The notes below the pieces were generated by a model that saw only the letters and a list, made by a program, of their open reading frames with translations, was not told where the DNA came from and searched no databases. From Kocuria soli (GTDB lineage Bacteria > Actinomycetota > Actinomycetes > Actinomycetales > Micrococcaceae), in contig NZ_RKMF01000017.1 in assembly GCF_003797835.1 (NCBI RefSeq), positions 1 through 64,000 of the forward strand: a stretch of 64,000 bases of DNA, in the 5' to 3' direction. This document shows, one piece after another, positions 37,567 to 46,560 of the stretch. The first letter of the stretch is position 1; every line of letters begins with the position of its first letter. The position numbers and the translations under genes are program-made.

Positions 37567-38370
37567 ATGACCGCGACACCCTCAGAATCCTCAGCTGTTG
37601 CCTACTTCCAGCGCATCGGGGCGACGACGTTCCGCGCCACCGAGCACGTGGGTGGAGGTTGGAACCCCGCGGAACAACACGTGGCCCCGTCGCTTGGACT
37701 CCTGGCACACGCCATCGAAACCGACCGTGACGCGAGGCGCGACGACGCACTGCAGCTGGGCAGGGTCTCCTACGACATCCTGGGCACCTTTCCCATCGGC
37801 GAGATCGACGTGACCGTGAACGTGCTGCGCCCCGGACGGACCATCGAACTGGTCGAGGCCCGACTGTCGCACGGCGGGCGTGACGCCGTGATCGCCCGGG
37901 GCTGGCTCATGGACCGCTACGCCACGGAGGAGCTGGCCGGGACCGGACTGGAGCCGGTGGATCCGCCGTTCGAACTCCCGCAGTGGAACGGTTCCGAGAT
38001 GTGGCCCGGAGGGTTCATCGCGTCCATCAAGGGCCGCAGGACCGAACACGCGCCAGGACGGGCGACCGCGTGGATCACGACCGAACTGCCGCTGATCGAG
38101 GGGGAACCCGTGAGCCCCACCGCGCGACTGCTCGGTCTGGTGGACGTCATGAACGGCGTGGCGACGCGGGCCGACAACACCAAGGTCTCCTTCCCGAATC
38201 TCGACCTCACGGCGCACCTGTTCCGCGAGCCCGTGGGCCCCTGGGTGGGGCTGGACATTTCCGTGTCCTTCGGGCCGACCGGGCTGGGGCTGACGCACGC
38301 GGTCATTCACGACGACGAAGGGCCCGTGGGCGCCGTCTCCCAGTGCCTCACCGTTCGCCCCGGGAACTGA
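37567..38370 (+). CDS. acyl-CoA thioesterase-like (hotdog fold) protein
   Basis: Protein of 267 residues resembling actinobacterial thioesterases of the double-hotdog type. Typical stretches are GGWNPAEQHVAPSLGLLAHAIE near the N terminus, VLRPGRTIELVEARLSHGGRD in the middle and GPWVGLDISVSFGPTGLGL near the end. No catalytic residue can be assigned with certainty. Start ATG 37567. It converges on the regulator gene, with stop codons almost touching (38370 and 38373). Confidence 0.75.
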   Translation: MTATPSESSAVAYFQRIGATTFRATEHVGGGWNPAEQHVAPSLGLLAHAIETDRDARRDDALQLGRVSYDILGTFPIGEIDVTVNVLRPGRTIELVEARLSHGGRDAVIARGWLMDRYATEELAGTGLEPVDPPFELPQWNGSEMWPGGFIASIKGRRTEHAPGRATAWITTELPLIEGEPVSPTARLLGLVDVMNGVATRADNTKVSFPNLDLTAHLFREPVGPWVGLDISVSFGPTGLGLTHAVIHDDEGPVGAVSQCLTVRPGN

Positions 38371-38372
38371 AT

Positions 38373-39089
38373 TCAGACAGCCTCGGGCTCGATGTGGATG
38401 CGGCAGGTTCGGCCGTCCAGAAGTGTCTGCAGACGGACCTGCGCCACGGTCCCGGATCGGGCCAGGACACCCGTGATCAGGCCTTCGTGGATGCGGCACA
38501 CGAACTCGGGGTTGGCCTGCGCCAGGTCGAGCATGGGACAGGACCTGAGCGTGACGGTGTGACCGTCACCGTGCCCGGTCGATTCGTGATCGGGATCGAA
38601 GCCCAGTGAATCCATCACGTCCAGGACCCGAGAGACCCCGGGGTCGTCGGTCACGCCGTCAACCACCGGGGGAGGCGTGCGGTGAGCTGCGTCGTCGTCG
38701 AGGGCCTTTCCCCAGATCTCGCCGACCCGACGGGCGTCGTCGGGGCCGTGCCCGGAATCGACCAGGAACGAGGTCAGCGCCCCCACGAGTGCCCCGCCGT
38801 CACCCACGGGATTGCGGGTCAGCAGCGTGCGTCCGGCCGGGGTCATGTCGTACACCCTGGGCGGTCGACCCCGGTGGCCGCTGCGCACCTCGCTGACTGT
38901 CAGGAATCCGCCGCGGGTGAGTGCATCCAGGTGCGGACGCACCGCGTTGGGATGGCCGCCCGCCGAATCGGCAACGTCCGCGTGCCGAACGCCCCTTCCC
39001 CCCAGTGCCCCGACCGTTCGGAGGACGCGCATCTGGGCGGGCGTCGGTTGCGGGGCAGGGGAGGTGGAGCCGGTGCCGAGTTGCTGCAT
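38373..39089 (-). CDS. winged-helix regulator with C-terminal cysteines (COG2345-like)
   Basis: Protein of 238 residues. An N-terminal winged helix (HADVADSAGGHPNAVRPHLD, then GRPPRVYDMTPAGRTLL) is followed by an acidic middle and a C-terminal domain with cysteines in RSCPMLDLAQ, EFVCRIHEGL and GRTCRIH. This layout is that of ArsR/SufR-like regulators of the COG2345 type, which can hold an iron-sulfur cluster. It is divergent from the nirK operon and the palindrome at 39108-39131 lies between them, so it most likely represses that operon and itself. Signal (NO, nitrite, oxygen, copper) is unknown. GTG 39104 is another possible start. Confidence 0.75.
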   Translation of the reverse strand: MQQLGTGSTSPAPQPTPAQMRVLRTVGALGGRGVRHADVADSAGGHPNAVRPHLDALTRGGFLTVSEVRSGHRGRPPRVYDMTPAGRTLLTRNPVGDGGALVGALTSFLVDSGHGPDDARRVGEIWGKALDDDAAHRTPPPVVDGVTDDPGVSRVLDVMDSLGFDPDHESTGHGDGHTVTLRSCPMLDLAQANPEFVCRIHEGLITGVLARSGTVAQVRLQTLLDGRTCRIHIEPEAV

Positions 39090-39107
39090 GGCAGCACCGT
39101 ACACGAT

Positions 39108-39131
39108 TTAATACAGATGCCTGTGTATTAA
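39108..39131. promoter_or_regulatory. operator palindrome TTAATACA-N8-TGTATTAA
   Basis: A perfect 8-bp inverted repeat (39108-39115, 39124-39131) is AT-rich against the surrounding DNA. The right arm overlaps TAATAT (39129-39134), a -10 box seven bases before GTG 39142. The left arm read on the other strand is TATTAA, a -10-like box for the regulator. A protein bound here would block both promoters. Confidence 0.7.
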
Positions 39132-39134
39132 TAT
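39129..39134 (+). promoter_or_regulatory. -10 box TAATAT of the nirK operon, probably leaderless
   Basis: TAATAT ends seven bases before GTG 39142 and overlaps the palindrome. GAGGG at 39136-39140 lies too near the expected transcription start to be in the mRNA if transcription begins at the GTG. Confidence 0.5.
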
Positions 39135-39141
39135 CGAGGGT

Positions 39142-40377
39142 GTGGATCCAACCCCCCGCCCTCCAGCCCTCCGCCTGCGTCGTGCGCGCACCGCGCTGTT
39201 GGTGCTGGGCGGGCTGAGCCTTCTGGCGGGATTGAACGCGGGCCTGGTGAGGCTCGGCCTGTGGGCGCCGGTGGACAGTGATCGGATCGGCGATCTGCAC
39301 GGGCCCGTCATGGTTCTGGGGTTCCTTGGCACCGTGATCTCCCTGGAACGTGCGCAGGCCATGCGTCACCCCTTGGCCCTGGTCGCTCCCGCACTTCTCG
39401 GCCTGGGATCGGTCCTGTTGATCCTGGGTGCCCCGGTCCTGCTGGGGAAACTTCTGGTACTGGAAGGGGCCGTTGCGTTCCTGACCGTCATGATCGCTCT
39501 GTGGAGAAGAACGCGCGCAGACCTGGTGGCGACCCAAGTGACGGGGGCGCTGCTGCTCGCTCTGGGGGCCGGACTGTGGTTCACCACCGCGGTGCCGAAT
39601 CTTCTGCCAGTGCTCGTGGCCTTCCTGGTGGTCACCATCGCCTCCGAACGCGCCGAGCTGGCACAGCTCTCGATCGGTCCGCGCGCCATTCCCACGTTGT
39701 TGCTGATTACCTCTGCGTTGAGTCTGGCTGCCACGAGCGCCGTCCTCTGGCCGGACCTGGGAGCTCGGCTGCTCGGTGCGGTGTGTTTGCTCACCGCGGT
39801 GTGGTTGATCCGCAACGACGTCGGCCGTCGCATGATCCGGACTTCGGGATTCCGGCGCTTCAATGGAGCCGCTTTGCTGGCCGGCAACCTGTGGCTGGCG
39901 GTGGCCGGTCTCACGTGGATGATCGCCGGGCGACCCGAAACCACGGGAACCTACGACCTGGTGATCCACGGGGTGTTCCTCGGCTTCGCGTTCTCCATGA
40001 TCATGGCCCACGCCCCGACGATCTTCCCCGCCGTTCTGGGCAGGCCACTGCCGTACCGGTCCGTCATGTGGGGGCCGCTGGTGATCCTGCACCTGGGCAC
40101 GCTCTACCGGGCCATGGGTGACGTCGTGGGAGTCGATGAACTGTGGCAGACCGGGGGAGTGATCACCGTGGTGGGCATCCTCCTGTTCGCGGTGACCGCG
40201 GTCCTCTCGGTCGCACGATCCGGTGAACGTTCACGGTCGGGACGGCGCCGCACATCGGCGACGGACGCGAACGGCGGTCGCGACGACGAAGACGACCACG
40301 GCACGGACAGCGGCACGAACGCCGACGAGAACGAGGGCGTGGGCCGAACTCCCGCGCAGGACGGAGCAGCCGGATGA
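39142..40377 (+). CDS. NnrS-like polytopic membrane protein
   Basis: About eleven or twelve membrane segments in 411 residues, then a highly charged tail (residues 355-411, RSGRRRTSATDANGGRDDED and on). Histidines sit in membrane motifs DLHGPVMVLGFLGTVIS and HGVFLGFAFSMIMAHAPTIF, like the metal-binding helices of NnrS, a haem- and copper-containing protein linked to nitric oxide metabolism. The assignment rests on these motifs and on the downstream nitrite reductase, so it is tentative. The stop overlaps the nirK start (ATGA). Confidence 0.55.
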   Translation: MDPTPRPPALRLRRARTALLVLGGLSLLAGLNAGLVRLGLWAPVDSDRIGDLHGPVMVLGFLGTVISLERAQAMRHPLALVAPALLGLGSVLLILGAPVLLGKLLVLEGAVAFLTVMIALWRRTRADLVATQVTGALLLALGAGLWFTTAVPNLLPVLVAFLVVTIASERAELAQLSIGPRAIPTLLLITSALSLAATSAVLWPDLGARLLGAVCLLTAVWLIRNDVGRRMIRTSGFRRFNGAALLAGNLWLAVAGLTWMIAGRPETTGTYDLVIHGVFLGFAFSMIMAHAPTIFPAVLGRPLPYRSVMWGPLVILHLGTLYRAMGDVVGVDELWQTGGVITVVGILLFAVTAVLSVARSGERSRSGRRRTSATDANGGRDDEDDHGTDSGTNADENEGVGRTPAQDGAAG

Positions 40378-43124
40378 GGCGGCGGCGCGGGTGGCGTGAC
40401 TTTGCGGTTGTGGCATGGGCGGGGATGGCGGTGATCGTGTCCCTGGCCCACGTGTGGATCCCCTCGGCTTCCTGGCTGCTGATCCACCTGGTGGGTCTGG
40501 GCATCATCACGCACTCGATCATGGTCTGGAGCGCCTATTTCGCGTCCACTCTGCTCAAGGTCCGCGCGGACGAGAACGCCGTGGCACAGCAGAACCGCAG
40601 GCTCGGACTACTGGCCCTCGGGTCCTTGGCCGTGTTCGTGGGTGTGCCGTCCGTGCAGTGGTGGCTGGTCGCCGTCGGTGTGGTCGCGGTCTCGGCAGCG
40701 GTGATCTGGCATGCGGCGACGCTGATCAGGGATCTCAAGCGTGCGCTGCCCATGCGCTTCCGCGTGGTCGTGCGGTACTACATCGCCGCCGCGGCGTGCA
40801 TGCCGATCGGTGCGGGATTCGGTGCAGCGCTGGCCTGGGGGCTGGGGGACACCTGGCATTCCAGGCTGCTGATCGCCCACACCATGACCATGCTGCTGGG
40901 CTGGGTCGGCCTGACCGTCGTCGGAACCCTCGTGACCTTCTGGCCCACGGTCCTACGCACCCGCATGGACCCCCGCGCCGAGCTGCTGGCCAAACAGTCC
41001 CTGCCCGTCCTGCTCACTGCTCTGGCGGTGGTGCTCACGGGGGCTCTTCTCGGGTGGCGACCAGTCGCCGTCGTGGGTCTGGGCCTTTACGCCATCGGCC
41101 TGGCCTGGTGGGCGCGGAGCCTGATCGCACCCATGCTCCAGCGTCCGCCGCGGGAGTTCGCCTCGGCTTCCATCGCGGCCGCGATCGTGTGGTTCTGCAT
41201 CGCCGGTCTGGCCACGGGATGGGCCGTCCTGAGACTCGACGACGTGAGCCTGGCCGATGCCTACCCCAAACTCGGTGGCGTCTGGGCGGTCGGGTTCCTG
41301 CTGCAACTGGTCACCGGGGCCATGAGCTACCTGTTGCCCTCCGTTCTGGGAGGCGGCCCGCGCGTCCTCAAGGCGGGTGCCGCCTGGCTGGACCGCTACG
41401 CGGGCGCGCGCCTCACGGTGATCAATCTGGGCCTGGCGGTGTGGTTGCTGCCCATCCCGTCCTGGGCGAAGGTTGCCGTCTCCGTGGTGGTCCTGGCAGG
41501 TCTTGCCTCCTTCCTGCCGCTCATGGTGCTGGGCATCAAGGCGGCGGTCCAGGAACGTAAGGCCATGGCCCAGGAGAAGGCCGACGGCGGACGCCCCCAC
41601 GCGGTGGCCGACCGTGCGGGTGCCGCTGCCGCAGGTGCTCGGGCCAAGGCCGGGCAGCCCGACCTGCCCAGGTCACTCACGGGCTCCGGGGCACTGGCCG
41701 GTGTGGCGGCCGTCGTCCTGGCGGTGACCGTGGGCATCGGGGTGGACCCCGGTGCTGCCGGTTTGCAGGCCGTTGGCCGATCGTCCAACACCTCGGACAC
41801 GGACGTGGCACCGACGGGCGAGACCGTGCGGTTGCAGGTCGACGCGGTGAACATGAGCTTCACCCCCAACACGGCCACGGTCACCGCGGGGGATCACGTG
41901 ATCATCGAACTGACCAACCAGGACGAGGCCAACGTCCACGACCTCCAGATGGGCTCGGAGCGCACCCAGCGCCTGCGGTACCAGGAGAGCGAGGAGCTGG
42001 ACCTGGGCGTGGTCCGGGAATCGATCGAAGGGTGGTGCACGGTCGCGGGGCACCGCCAGATGGGCATGGTGTTCAACCTCAATGTCCAGGGCGGCCCGGA
42101 AGGCGACGGAGCCGGCGCGGGTGGCGTCGCGGCGCAGAACACGGACCCGTCCGCCGGGGGTTCCATGGCCGGGATGGACCACGGTGCCCAGGCCAGTGGC
42201 TCCCAAGCCGCGGCAGATCCGGAAGCTGAGCTGTCCGACGTCGTGAATCCGGGTCTCGAACCCGCGGAAGTCACCGACGGCACGGAGAAGGCCGACCACG
42301 AAGTCACGCTCGAAGTCACGGAAGTCCCGCTGGAGGTGGCCCCGGGGGTGTGGCAGCAGCGCTGGACGTTCAACGGCTCCGGGGTGGGACCCACGCTGCG
42401 CGGCAAGGTGGGTGACACCTTCGAGGTGACCCTGGTCAACAACGGGTCCATGGGCCATTCCGTGGATTTCCACGCGGGGGAGGTCGCGCCGGATGACAAC
42501 ATGCGCACCATTCCCCCGGGGGAGAAGCTGGTCTACCGGTTCACGGCCAACCGGTCCGGGATCTGGATGTACCACTGTTCGACCATGCCCATGAGCGCCC
42601 ACATCTCGGGTGGGATGCACGGTGCCGTGATCATCGACCCGGAGGGCCTGCCGGAGGTGGATCACGAGTACGTCCTGGTCCAGTCCGAGGTCTACCTGGA
42701 CGGCGACGGCGCCCGGGAGGAAGACGCCAACCCCGTCAACGCCGCAGCAGTGGCCGAAGGGCAGGAACCCACGTTCGTGGTCTTCAACGGGGTGGCCAAC
42801 CAGTACGACCAGGAGCCGTTCAAGGTGAAGGTCGGGGAGCGGGTCCGGTTCTGGGTGCTCGACGCCGGACCGAACCGACCGTTCAGCTTCCACATCGTCG
42901 GGGACCAGTTCGACACGGTCTACAAGGAGGGTGGCTACCAACTCCGGGACGGTACGGACGCCTTCGGCGAATCCGGCGGCGGGTCCCAGGCCCTGGGCCT
43001 GGAAGCGGCTCAGGGCGGCTTCGTCGAACTGGAATTCGACGAGGCCGGGAACTACCCGGTGGTCAACCACGTGATGACCGACGCCGAGCGGGGAGCCCAC
43101 GGCGTCGTGGAAGTGACCGAGTAG
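40374..43124 (+). CDS. nirK: membrane-cupredoxin-copper nitrite reductase fusion (NirK type)
   Basis: Very large NirK of 916 residues; classical enzymes have about 340-380. Residues 1-400 form about ten membrane segments with histidines (RLLIAHTMTMLLGW). Residues 480-580 are a cupredoxin with type 1 copper ligands H522, C555, H560 and M563. Residues 640-916 are the two-domain NirK: H695-S-V-D698-F-H700, H734-C735, H743 and M748 supply the type 1 and type 2 copper ligands and catalytic Asp698; later histidines lie in FSFHIVGDQF and VVNHVMTD. It should reduce nitrite to NO, outside the membrane, with electrons passing through the fused domains. Translation is coupled to the upstream gene. Confidence 0.88.
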   Translation: MRRRRGWRDFAVVAWAGMAVIVSLAHVWIPSASWLLIHLVGLGIITHSIMVWSAYFASTLLKVRADENAVAQQNRRLGLLALGSLAVFVGVPSVQWWLVAVGVVAVSAAVIWHAATLIRDLKRALPMRFRVVVRYYIAAAACMPIGAGFGAALAWGLGDTWHSRLLIAHTMTMLLGWVGLTVVGTLVTFWPTVLRTRMDPRAELLAKQSLPVLLTALAVVLTGALLGWRPVAVVGLGLYAIGLAWWARSLIAPMLQRPPREFASASIAAAIVWFCIAGLATGWAVLRLDDVSLADAYPKLGGVWAVGFLLQLVTGAMSYLLPSVLGGGPRVLKAGAAWLDRYAGARLTVINLGLAVWLLPIPSWAKVAVSVVVLAGLASFLPLMVLGIKAAVQERKAMAQEKADGGRPHAVADRAGAAAAGARAKAGQPDLPRSLTGSGALAGVAAVVLAVTVGIGVDPGAAGLQAVGRSSNTSDTDVAPTGETVRLQVDAVNMSFTPNTATVTAGDHVIIELTNQDEANVHDLQMGSERTQRLRYQESEELDLGVVRESIEGWCTVAGHRQMGMVFNLNVQGGPEGDGAGAGGVAAQNTDPSAGGSMAGMDHGAQASGSQAAADPEAELSDVVNPGLEPAEVTDGTEKADHEVTLEVTEVPLEVAPGVWQQRWTFNGSGVGPTLRGKVGDTFEVTLVNNGSMGHSVDFHAGEVAPDDNMRTIPPGEKLVYRFTANRSGIWMYHCSTMPMSAHISGGMHGAVIIDPEGLPEVDHEYVLVQSEVYLDGDGAREEDANPVNAAAVAEGQEPTFVVFNGVANQYDQEPFKVKVGERVRFWVLDAGPNRPFSFHIVGDQFDTVYKEGGYQLRDGTDAFGESGGGSQALGLEAAQGGFVELEFDEAGNYPVVNHVMTDAERGAHGVVEVTE

Positions 43125-43181
43125 GCGGATCTCACGCCTCGCTCACCCCGACATTGCATCGAACCGGTGTTGATCCGGAGA

Positions 43182-43187
43182 TAGGCT
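43182..43187 (+). promoter_or_regulatory. probable leaderless promoter of gnd, -10 TAGGCT
   Basis: TAGGCT ends six bases before ATG 43194, and no ribosome binding site is present. TTGCAT at 43154-43159 is too far for a normal -35 box. Confidence 0.45.
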
Positions 43188-43193
43188 GACCGC

Positions 43194-44645
43194 ATGGCTG
43201 AAGAGAAAAAAGCGCAAATTGGTGTCACCGGACTTGCGGTGATGGGAGCCAACCTGGCTCGCAACCTGGCCCGCCACGGTCACACCGTGGCGTTGCACAA
43301 CCGCTCGGTCGAAAAGACCGATGCGCTGTTGGCCGAGCACGGGGACGAAGGTGACTTCATCCGCACGGAGACCCTGCAGGAACTCGTGGATTCCCTGGAG
43401 AAGCCGCGCCGCATCCTGATCATGGTCAAGGCCGGAGCCCCGGTCGACGCCGTGATCGACCAGTTGGTCCCGCTGCTGGACGCCGACGACATCATCATCG
43501 ACGGCGGCAACTCGCATTTCCCGGACACGATCCGCCGGGAATCGGCACTGGCCGAGAAGGGCCTGCACTTCGTGGGCGTCGGTGTTTCCGGCGGTGAAGA
43601 AGGCGCGCTCAACGGGCCGTCGATCATGCCCGGCGGCTCGGCCAAGTCCTACGAGTCCCTCGGCCCGCTGCTCGAAGACATTTCCGCCAAGGCCGACGAC
43701 GGCACGCCCTGCTGCGCCTGGATCGGTACCGACGGTGCCGGTCACTTCGTCAAGATGGTGCACAACGGCATTGAGTACGCGGACATGCAGGTGATCGGTG
43801 AGGCCTACGAACTCCTGCGCGACGTGGCCGGACTGGAACCCGCCGAGCAGTCCAAGACCTTCGCTGACTGGAACCAGACCGAGCTGTCCTCCTACCTGAT
43901 CGAGATCACCGCCGAGGTGCTCAAGCAGGTGGACGCCAAGACCGGCAAGCCGCTGGTCGACGTCGTCGTGGATGCTGCGGGGATGAAGGGCACGGGTACC
44001 TGGACGGTCATGTCGGCTCTGGAACAGGGTTCGGCGGTTACCGCCATCGCCGAGTCCGTGTTCGCCCGAGCACTGTCCTCGACCGAACGTGAGACCCGGC
44101 TGGAAGCGCAGGAGACACTGGCAGCCGGAGTCCGCGAAAACGACACCGTGGGAGACGAGGCGTTTATCGAGGACGTCCGCCGTGCCCTGTACTGCTCCAA
44201 GCTCGTGGCCTACGCCCAGGGGCTGGACATGCTCCGCACCGCCTCGGAGGAACACGGCTGGGATCTCAAGCTGGACGTCATCGCCTCTCTGTGGCGCGCC
44301 GGGTGCATCATCCGCGCCGAGCTGCTGCAAGACATCATGGCTGCGTACAAGGACGGGGCCTCGCCGCGTAACCTGCTCTTCGCTCCGGCCTTCCGGGACG
44401 TCATCGAGGAGTACCTGCCGTCCTGGCGCCGCGTCGTCGTGGAGGCCACCGAACGTGGCATCCCCGCGCCGGTGTTCTCCTCGTCCCTGGCCTACTACGA
44501 CGGCCTGCGTCGCCCGCGTCTCAACGCGGCGCTCACGCAGGGGCTGCGCGATTACTTCGGTGCCCACACTTACGGTCGGATCGACGCCGAAGGCACCTTC
44601 CACACACTGTGGAGCGGTGACCGGAGCGAGGTCCAGACCTCCTGA
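43194..44645 (+). CDS. gnd: 6-phosphogluconate dehydrogenase, decarboxylating
   Basis: Pentose phosphate pathway enzyme that oxidises 6-phosphogluconate to ribulose 5-phosphate with NADP. Length 483 puts it in the long, homodimeric group. N-terminal dinucleotide fold GVTGLAVMGANLARNLARHG, substrate segment DGGNSHFPDT, VSGGEEGALNGPSIMPGG, and catalytic lysine region HFVKMVHNGIEYADMQ are present. The GLAVMG spacing and the basic NR following the beta strand fit NADP. Confidence 0.96.
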   Translation: MAEEKKAQIGVTGLAVMGANLARNLARHGHTVALHNRSVEKTDALLAEHGDEGDFIRTETLQELVDSLEKPRRILIMVKAGAPVDAVIDQLVPLLDADDIIIDGGNSHFPDTIRRESALAEKGLHFVGVGVSGGEEGALNGPSIMPGGSAKSYESLGPLLEDISAKADDGTPCCAWIGTDGAGHFVKMVHNGIEYADMQVIGEAYELLRDVAGLEPAEQSKTFADWNQTELSSYLIEITAEVLKQVDAKTGKPLVDVVVDAAGMKGTGTWTVMSALEQGSAVTAIAESVFARALSSTERETRLEAQETLAAGVRENDTVGDEAFIEDVRRALYCSKLVAYAQGLDMLRTASEEHGWDLKLDVIASLWRAGCIIRAELLQDIMAAYKDGASPRNLLFAPAFRDVIEEYLPSWRRVVVEATERGIPAPVFSSSLAYYDGLRRPRLNAALTQGLRDYFGAHTYGRIDAEGTFHTLWSGDRSEVQTS

Positions 44646-44673
44646 GCGAGCGTCTGATCGCAGTCCGGATGCG

Positions 44674-44713
44674 AGTTGTCCCGCCCACGAACGTTCGTGG
44701 GCGGGACAACTCA
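44674..44713. terminator. perfect 40-bp palindrome, bidirectional terminator
   Basis: The 20 bases 44674-44693 are the exact reverse complement of 44694-44713, centred on AACGTT. It lies between converging gnd and cysE and fits a bidirectional terminator. Confidence 0.75.
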
Positions 44714-44742
44714 CATCGGGGTGCAGTCTGTGGGTTCGGTGT

Positions 44743-45327
44743 TCAGATCCACATGGCCGGGTCGATGTACGCAGCAGGGTCCACCAGCGGCTCCTGTTTG
44801 TCCGGGGTGCGTGCGCGGACCTTGCCCGGGATCCCCGTGACCACGGACTCCTCCGGGACGTCCTTGACCACGACGGCGTTGGCGCCCACCGCCGATCCTG
44901 CTCCGACGCGGATGTCGCCCAGGACCTTGGCGCCGGCCCCGACCGTGACGCCGTCGTCGATCGTGGGATGCCGCTTGACCTTGGCCAAGGAGGTCCCGCC
45001 CAAGGTCACGCCCTGATAGAGCATCACGTCGTCGCCGATCTCGGCCGTCTCGCCGATGACCACGCCCATGCCGTGATCGATGAAGAACCGCCGGCCGATC
45101 GTGGCACCCGGGTGGATTTCCACGCCGGTCAGGAATCGGCCCAGCTGGGACACTGTGCGAGCGGCGCCACGGGTGGAATCGCGTTCCCAGAGACGATGGC
45201 TGAGCCGATGCAACCAAATGGCGTGCAGACCGGAGTAGTTCAAGGCGACCTCCAGATCCGTGCGAGCGGCGGGGTCATGATTGCGCGCGGTCTCCAGATC
45301 CTCACGCAGTCTGCCGAGAAAGCTCAC
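44743..45327 (-). CDS. cysE: serine O-acetyltransferase
   Basis: Makes O-acetylserine from serine and acetyl-CoA for cysteine synthesis. Length 194, the short actinobacterial form. The hexapeptide left-handed helix region follows [21 protein letters not shown], with [13 protein letters not shown] and [24 protein letters not shown] 45327 has an excellent site AAGGAGT just upstream, preferred over ATG 45354. Same strand as cysK and 200 bp behind it; together they make cysteine from serine and sulfide. A nine-base C run (minus strand, 45366-45374) lies upstream. Confidence 0.94.
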   Translation of the reverse strand: MSFLGRLREDLETARNHDPAARTDLEVALNYSGLHAIWLHRLSHRLWERDSTRGAARTVSQLGRFLTGVEIHPGATIGRRFFIDHGMGVVIGETAEIGDDVMLYQGVTLGGTSLAKVKRHPTIDDGVTVGAGAKVLGDIRVGAGSAVGANAVVVKDVPEESVVTGIPGKVRARTPDKQEPLVDPAAYIDPAMWI

Positions 45328-45531
45328 GTCACTCCTTTGATCATGGGCGGCCATGTGCTGCCGCTGGGGGGGGGTACCCGAGTCGCGGGTGGTTTACCGA
45401 TCACGTGCGGGATGGACGAACCCGCCACCCCCTTGACCCTACCGGCAGGCGGGGCGAAGAAATGGCGGGTCCTGTCGCTGGCCCGTGGCCTCCGACCAGG
45501 ATCGAATCCGGTCCGGAGGCGCAGGGTGCAA

Positions 45532-46467
45532 TCAGCCGCGGATGTCGTCGTACAGGATGGTCGAGATGTAGCGCTCACCGAAGTCGCACACGACGGCCAC
45601 GATCAGCTTGTCGCGGTTCTCTTCCTTCTTGGCTTCCTCCAGGGCCGCCCAGACGATGGCACCCGAGGAGATGCCGCCCAGGATGCCTTCCTTGGTGCCC
45701 AGGTCACGAGCCACCCGGATGGAGTCGTCGATCGTGACGTCGTAGACGTCGTCGTAGATCTCGCGGTCCAGGACGTCCGGGACGAAGTTGGCGCCCAGGC
45801 CCTGGATCTTGTGCGGGCCGGCCTTGCCCTCGGTCAGCAACGGGGAGTCCGCGGGCTCGACGACGACCAGGCGCACCGAACCGCTCTGCTCCTTGAGGTA
45901 GCGACCGGCGCCGGTGATGGTGCCGCCCGTGCCGATGCCCGAGACGAACACATCCACCTTGCCTTCGGAGTCCTCCCAGATTTCCGGGCCGGTGGTCTCG
46001 TAGTGCACCTTCGGGTTGGCCTCGTTCTCGAACTGGCGGGCCAGGACGGCGTTCTCCGTGTTCTCGACGATCTCGCGGGCACGGTCGACTGCACCACGCA
46101 TGCCTTCCGCACCCGGGGTCAGGACGATCTCCGCACCGTAGGCGCGCAGCATGGCCCGGCGCTCGGTGGACATGGTCTCCGGCATGGTCAGGATGACCTT
46201 GTAGCCGCGGGCAGCACCCACCATGGCCAGGGCGATGCCGGTGTTGCCGGAGGTTCCTTCGACGACGGTTCCGCCCGGTTTGAGTTCACCGCTGGCCTCA
46301 GCAGCGTCGATGATCGCCTTGCCGATGCGGTCCTTGACCGAGTTGGCGGGGTTGTAGAACTCGAGCTTGACCGCCACGTCGCCCGGGAGGTCCTTGTCCA
46401 GTTCCTGCAGCCGGACCAGGGGTGTGCCGCCGACCAGCTCAGTGACGTTTTCGTAAATTTTGCCCAT
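45532..46467 (-). CDS. cysK: cysteine synthase A
   Basis: PLP enzyme that forms cysteine from O-acetylserine and sulfide. Length 311. The PLP lysine is in NPANSVKDRIG, the substrate loop is EGTSGNTGIALA, and the phosphate-binding loop is GIGTGGTITG. The C terminus ends YDDIRG, an Ile that can insert into or mimic the CysE-binding tail. ATG 46467 follows AAAGGA. Compare the divergent SbnA-like paralogue at 50950. Confidence 0.96.
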   Translation of the reverse strand: MGKIYENVTELVGGTPLVRLQELDKDLPGDVAVKLEFYNPANSVKDRIGKAIIDAAEASGELKPGGTVVEGTSGNTGIALAMVGAARGYKVILTMPETMSTERRAMLRAYGAEIVLTPGAEGMRGAVDRAREIVENTENAVLARQFENEANPKVHYETTGPEIWEDSEGKVDVFVSGIGTGGTITGAGRYLKEQSGSVRLVVVEPADSPLLTEGKAGPHKIQGLGANFVPDVLDREIYDDVYDVTIDDSIRVARDLGTKEGILGGISSGAIVWAALEEAKKEENRDKLIVAVVCDFGERYISTILYDDIRG

Positions 46468-46560
46468 GGGGTGATTCCTTTCGTGTCCTTCGACGTGCCT
46501 GTGTGCCTGCAATGCTCTGCGGGTGCGCTGGATCAATGCGCGGACCCCATCTCCGCCAGG

